A DNA stretch of 6,481 nucleotides, from positions 1 to 6,481 of the forward strand of contig JBBKWQ010000278.1 of the NCBI GenBank assembly GCA_037969115.1. The letters run 5' to 3'. The notes under the pieces were generated by a model, which did not search any database, was not told where the DNA came from, and worked only from the letters and a program-made list of their open reading frames with translations. Shown here piece after piece: positions 3,765 through 6,481 of the stretch; position 1 is the first letter of the stretch; the number at the start of each line of letters is the position of its first letter. A program made the translations under genes and the position numbers. The DNA comes from JBBKWQ01 sp037969115. GTDB taxonomy: Bacteria > Actinomycetota > Acidimicrobiia > Acidimicrobiales > Ilumatobacteraceae.

Positions 3765-6481
3765 GCGCCGCCGTCCACCCGAAGAATCTCACTGACCCGC
3801 GCCAAGACGATGCGTCGGACGAGCCATCCGACCAACACCAACGACACCAACATCGTTGCCGCCGCTGCGGTGGCGACCGACACCAGATCTGGGCTCACCG
3901 TCACGGCCGCACCGTCTGCGAACGCCGACAGGTCGAACCGTCCGTCGAACATCGTGACCACGAGCCAGCCCGTGGCCGAACCGAGCACGATGCCGGCGAT
4001 CACGGGCGGTACGAGTTCGGACCCGACGGCGCGAGCGATCTCTCGACGATCGGCTCCGAGCAGGCCGAGTACAGCAACCTCACGGTGCCGCTGCCGAGCA
4101 GTCACGACCGCGAGCCCGACGACGGCGGCGAGTGCGAGCCCGACCGCGAGGACTCCGGCCGCCAGGTATCCGACACGAACCGCCCGGCTCAGCGGGTCGG
4201 CGCGCTGCTCGGTGAGCACGGCAGCGCGTTCACCGAGTTCGAGGTCAGCGGACTCCACGATGTTCATCAGCGCCGGGCGCGACGCGTCGGGAATGTCGAA
4301 CGACAGCGTGTCGATCGGTGCCCGTTCACCCACGGCCAGCTCGAATGACGCTCGGTCGACCACCGCCCAGTCCTCGCTGCGGCCGAAGAGGTTGTCGCGC
4401 ACCTCGACCACCCGGAACACGACCGTTGACATGCGCCCGACTCCGACGTACTCATCACCGATGTCGACACGACGACTCGATATCCGCCGGGCGGCCACGA
4501 CCGGCACCACGTCCGGGTCCGACAGATCACGGAGCTCATCGGGCAGACCGAGGTCGGCAACGGTTCCCTCGGTGAGCGCTGCCAGTGCTTCGGTCTCGAC
4601 GTTGAACAGCCGCACCGCCGTGGACGAGCCGGCCAGATCGAAGAGAAACCGCGTCTCGCCCGCACGCGCAAGTCGAATGCCGTCGATCGACTCGATCTCC
4701 GTGGCGACATCGGGGACCGCCGACTCGATCCGATATGGCGCGCCTACCGCGAGCCAGCTGGCATCCTCGTTGCCGGCCCGCAGCGAACGATTGACGCCCA
4801 GTCCGAGCCCGGCGACCGTCAAGGCCAACGTGAGGACTGCGATGACACCCACGCCGGCATCTGGTTCCGACATCGCTCGCCGTACACCCACCAGCCTTCC
4901 GGGCCCCATCGCCAATCCCGACCGTGCGACCATCCGAAGCACGTGTGGCAGCACGCGCTGCATCACCACCACCAGTGCGAGGGGCAGCAGGATGGTCACG
5001 AGAACGGTCAGCGGATCGCCCGCGCTCGAATCCAGGGAAACGCCGCGCCGCCGAAACGAGATCAGGCTGGCGAGTGCTGCGACCAGGAGCACCCATCCGG
5101 CGAGGCGGACCCAGCGCCCCGAGCCCGGAGGCTTCGTGACCCGGCCCGATACGGAGACGGGCCGACGCGCCTCGACCGCTGCCATAGCGAGGGCGCTGAT
5201 CACGGAACCAGCCCACAACCCGAGCAACAATCTCGTCTCGGTGCTCGATCCGTCTCCTCCCGTGACGACGGCCGCGATACCCGCCCCGGCGACGATGGCG
5301 AGCGACGCGATGACGGCCAACTCGACGAACGCTGCGACGATCACCTGCGCCTCCGACGCACCCCGAGCCCGGGAAACGAGCAGCCAACCGCGGCGCCGGG
5401 CGAACGCCGCCTGGAGGAACTGCGCCAGCGAGACGAGTGCCACGGCAATGACTCCGACGGCAGCCATCACGAGGGCGAATCGCGCACTGACCCGCTGTTC
5501 GGCCTCCGATTGGAGTACCGGCGCCAATCCGCTGACGACCCCTGGGCGTCCGCCTGCCGGAACCGTGCCGGTTGCGGCATCGAGCGCGATCAACCCATCG
5601 AGGGTGCGATCGACGGTGGCAAGTGAGACCTTTTCCGATATCAGATCTCGGCGCTGTTCGACGAAGAGCGGACCGCTCGCGCCGACGACGAACGGTCGCT
5701 CGGGAAGCTGTGTCGGCGAGATCGAGCCGAAGGCGAAAAGATCAGCTCCGAGGCCAGTATCCGCGACGACCGGCCGGTGCAGTCGCGCGTCGCCGGACCA
5801 GTACGGATCCGATGGTGCATCCAATTCGCGGAGTCCGACCAGCTCACCCACGAACGTGTCGGGTAGCCCACCGGAGTACTGCCGAGTCACCGAGTCGCTC
5901 GGGTCGGCGAACAACTCGACAAGATCACCCAACTTCCATCCCATCAGCTCGGCGGCGACCACACTCAACTCGAACTCGAACACGACCAGCCGATCGACGG
6001 CGCGGTCGGTCGGCCCTGCTGGGCGACCCGCGACCAACCGGCTGTGCGCCTCGATTTCGGGGTGGACCCGAAACGTCAGGAACGTCGGCAGTCCGGTCGG
6101 CTCGCTGTTCAACGCACCGACGGTGAACCGGCTCGAGTCGATGACGATACGCGGCTCGCCGTACAGGGCAGCAATATCGTCCGGAACCACCATCGCGGCC
6201 GAGCTGGCTGCTGTGATCTCGGGAGCGATCGGCGCCTCGGCGGATCCCTGTGGAAAGGTCTTGATCAAGCGAATCGCCAGACGCCGCTGCGGATCGTTCG
6301 CCTCTCGAACGGCGCGTTCGAGGCTCGCCTCCTCTGCGTCGGCCAGAGCTCGCGGGGCCACGACGGCGGCCGCGGCAACGGTGGCGATCAGCAGCGCCAT
6401 CGTGATCGCGACCGCGAGCTCCGATCGCCGACCGAGCCCGACCATAACGGTGAGTCCGCGCCAAGCGTTGCGGCGGTCGCT
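3761..6481 (-). CDS. FtsX/MacB-type ABC transporter permease, ten transmembrane helices, 5' end open at window edge
   Basis: Large integral membrane permease, at least 894 residues from ATG 6445. The frame continues without a stop to the window edge, adding residues that end in RRNAWRGLTV, which look like the cationic pre-helix segment of such permeases; no good ribosome site precedes ATG 6445. The true start is therefore probably outside, with 6445 as fallback. Numbered from 6445, helices lie at about 11-32, 323-346, 370-394, 406-425, 446-464, 478-498, 531-552, 758-782, 810-832 and 856-880. Two large extracytoplasmic domains are at about 33-322 and 553-757. Two FtsX-type coupling segments, RRRGWLLVSRARGASEAQV (350-368) and RHREVAVLGLLGADRREI (786-803), follow helices 2 and 8 and should contact the ATPases. 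The two halves look like an internal duplication of the FtsX module. It ends 52 bases before ATPase 1. Family assignment is firm; the substrate (peptide, lipoprotein, cell-wall role) is not determined. Confidence 0.9.
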   Translation of the reverse strand, partial: SDRRNAWRGLTVMVGLGRRSELAVAITMALLIATVAAAAVVAPRALADAEEASLERAVREANDPQRRLAIRLIKTFPQGSAEAPIAPEITAASSAAMVVPDDIAALYGEPRIVIDSSRFTVGALNSEPTGLPTFLTFRVHPEIEAHSRLVAGRPAGPTDRAVDRLVVFEFELSVVAAELMGWKLGDLVELFADPSDSVTRQYSGGLPDTFVGELVGLRELDAPSDPYWSGDARLHRPVVADTGLGADLFAFGSISPTQLPERPFVVGASGPLFVEQRRDLISEKVSLATVDRTLDGLIALDAATGTVPAGGRPGVVSGLAPVLQSEAEQRVSARFALVMAAVGVIAVALVSLAQFLQAAFARRRGWLLVSRARGASEAQVIVAAFVELAVIASLAIVAGAGIAAVVTGGDGSSTETRLLLGLWAGSVISALAMAAVEARRPVSVSGRVTKPPGSGRWVRLAGWVLLVAALASLISFRRRGVSLDSSAGDPLTVLVTILLPLALVVVMQRVLPHVLRMVARSGLAMGPGRLVGVRRAMSEPDAGVGVIAVLTLALTVAGLGLGVNRSLRAGNEDASWLAVGAPYRIESAVPDVATEIESIDGIRLARAGETRFLFDLAGSSTAVRLFNVETEALAALTEGTVADLGLPDELRDLSDPDVVPVVAARRISSRRVDIGDEYVGVGRMSTVVFRVVEVRDNLFGRSEDWAVVDRASFELAVGERAPIDTLSFDIPDASRPALMNIVESADLELGERAAVLTEQRADPLSRAVRVGYLAAGVLAVGLALAAVVGLAVVTARQRHREVAVLGLLGADRREIARAVGSELVPPVIAGIVLGSATGWLVVTMFDGRFDLSAFADGAAVTVSPDLVSVATAAAATMLVSLVLVGWLVRRIVLARVSEILRVDGGA

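Noticed and set aside
3709..3792. Upstream extension of ATPase 1 to an ATG at 3792
   Set aside because: It would overlap the permease gene and adds a 28-residue segment with no ABC character, whereas ATG 3708 has a strong Shine-Dalgarno right before it.
1282..4348. Long open frames on the + strand opposite the glycosylase, ATPases and permease (for example 1282-1923, 1865-2836, 2773-3795, 3179-4348)
   Set aside because: They lie antisense to genes with complete family motifs. Their products are Arg/Pro/Ser/His-rich without recognisable domains, as expected of shadow frames in GC-rich DNA.
1..6481. Mobile element, defence system, CRISPR array, tRNA or riboswitch
   Set aside because: I looked for direct and inverted repeats, transposase or nuclease motifs and RNA signatures on both strands and saw none. 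Coding density is nearly complete and composition looks uniform.

Overview
The window is GC-rich, tightly packed bacterial DNA. The style of its proteins (Ala/Arg/Val/Asp-rich, strong G/C preference at third codon positions, Nei2-type glycosylase, a CAP domain protein with the spacing typical of Actinomycetota) suggests an actinobacterium, perhaps an environmental lineage such as Acidimicrobiia. The lineage is inferred from general style only, because the window has no rRNA or other marker. I found no tRNA, rRNA, CRISPR array, insertion sequence or integrase, and no gene-free stretch longer than about 50 bases.

Layout. On the + strand at the left edge is the 3' part of a CAP/SCP-like (YkwD-type) protein, cut by the window edge. 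After 33 bases comes a complete alpha/beta hydrolase (402-1190). The rest of the window is a minus-strand gene cluster read from right to left. It starts with a large ten-helix FtsX/MacB-type ABC permease, open to the right edge and ending at 3761. Next is ABC ATPase 1 (3708-2752), which has a C-terminal extension that looks like an AbrB/SpoVT swapped-hairpin domain. ABC ATPase 2 (2755-2060) follows, joined to ATPase 1 by an ATGA stop/start overlap. The last gene is a Nei-type DNA glycosylase (2049-1183), starting 10 bases after ATPase 2 stops. The glycosylase and the hydrolase converge and overlap tail-to-tail by 8 bases.

How the genes work together. One permease with two large extracytoplasmic domains plus two different but catalytically complete MacB/LolD-class ATPases suggests an envelope ABC system. 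Such systems use ATP hydrolysis in the cytoplasm to move the extracytoplasmic domains, for lipoprotein or peptide export, resistance or cell-wall control. The substrate cannot be read from sequence. The nei-like gene is probably co-transcribed because the spacing is so tight, but a functional link is not evident. The CAP protein is probably secreted and the hydrolase cytosolic; nothing ties them to the ABC cluster apart from position.

The points most worth a second look are the ATPase-AbrB-like fusion, the pairing of two non-identical ATPases with one visible permease, a 19-codon reading frame that exactly bridges permease and ATPase 1 with an ATGA overlap at each end, and the placement of a DNA repair gene in a transporter operon.
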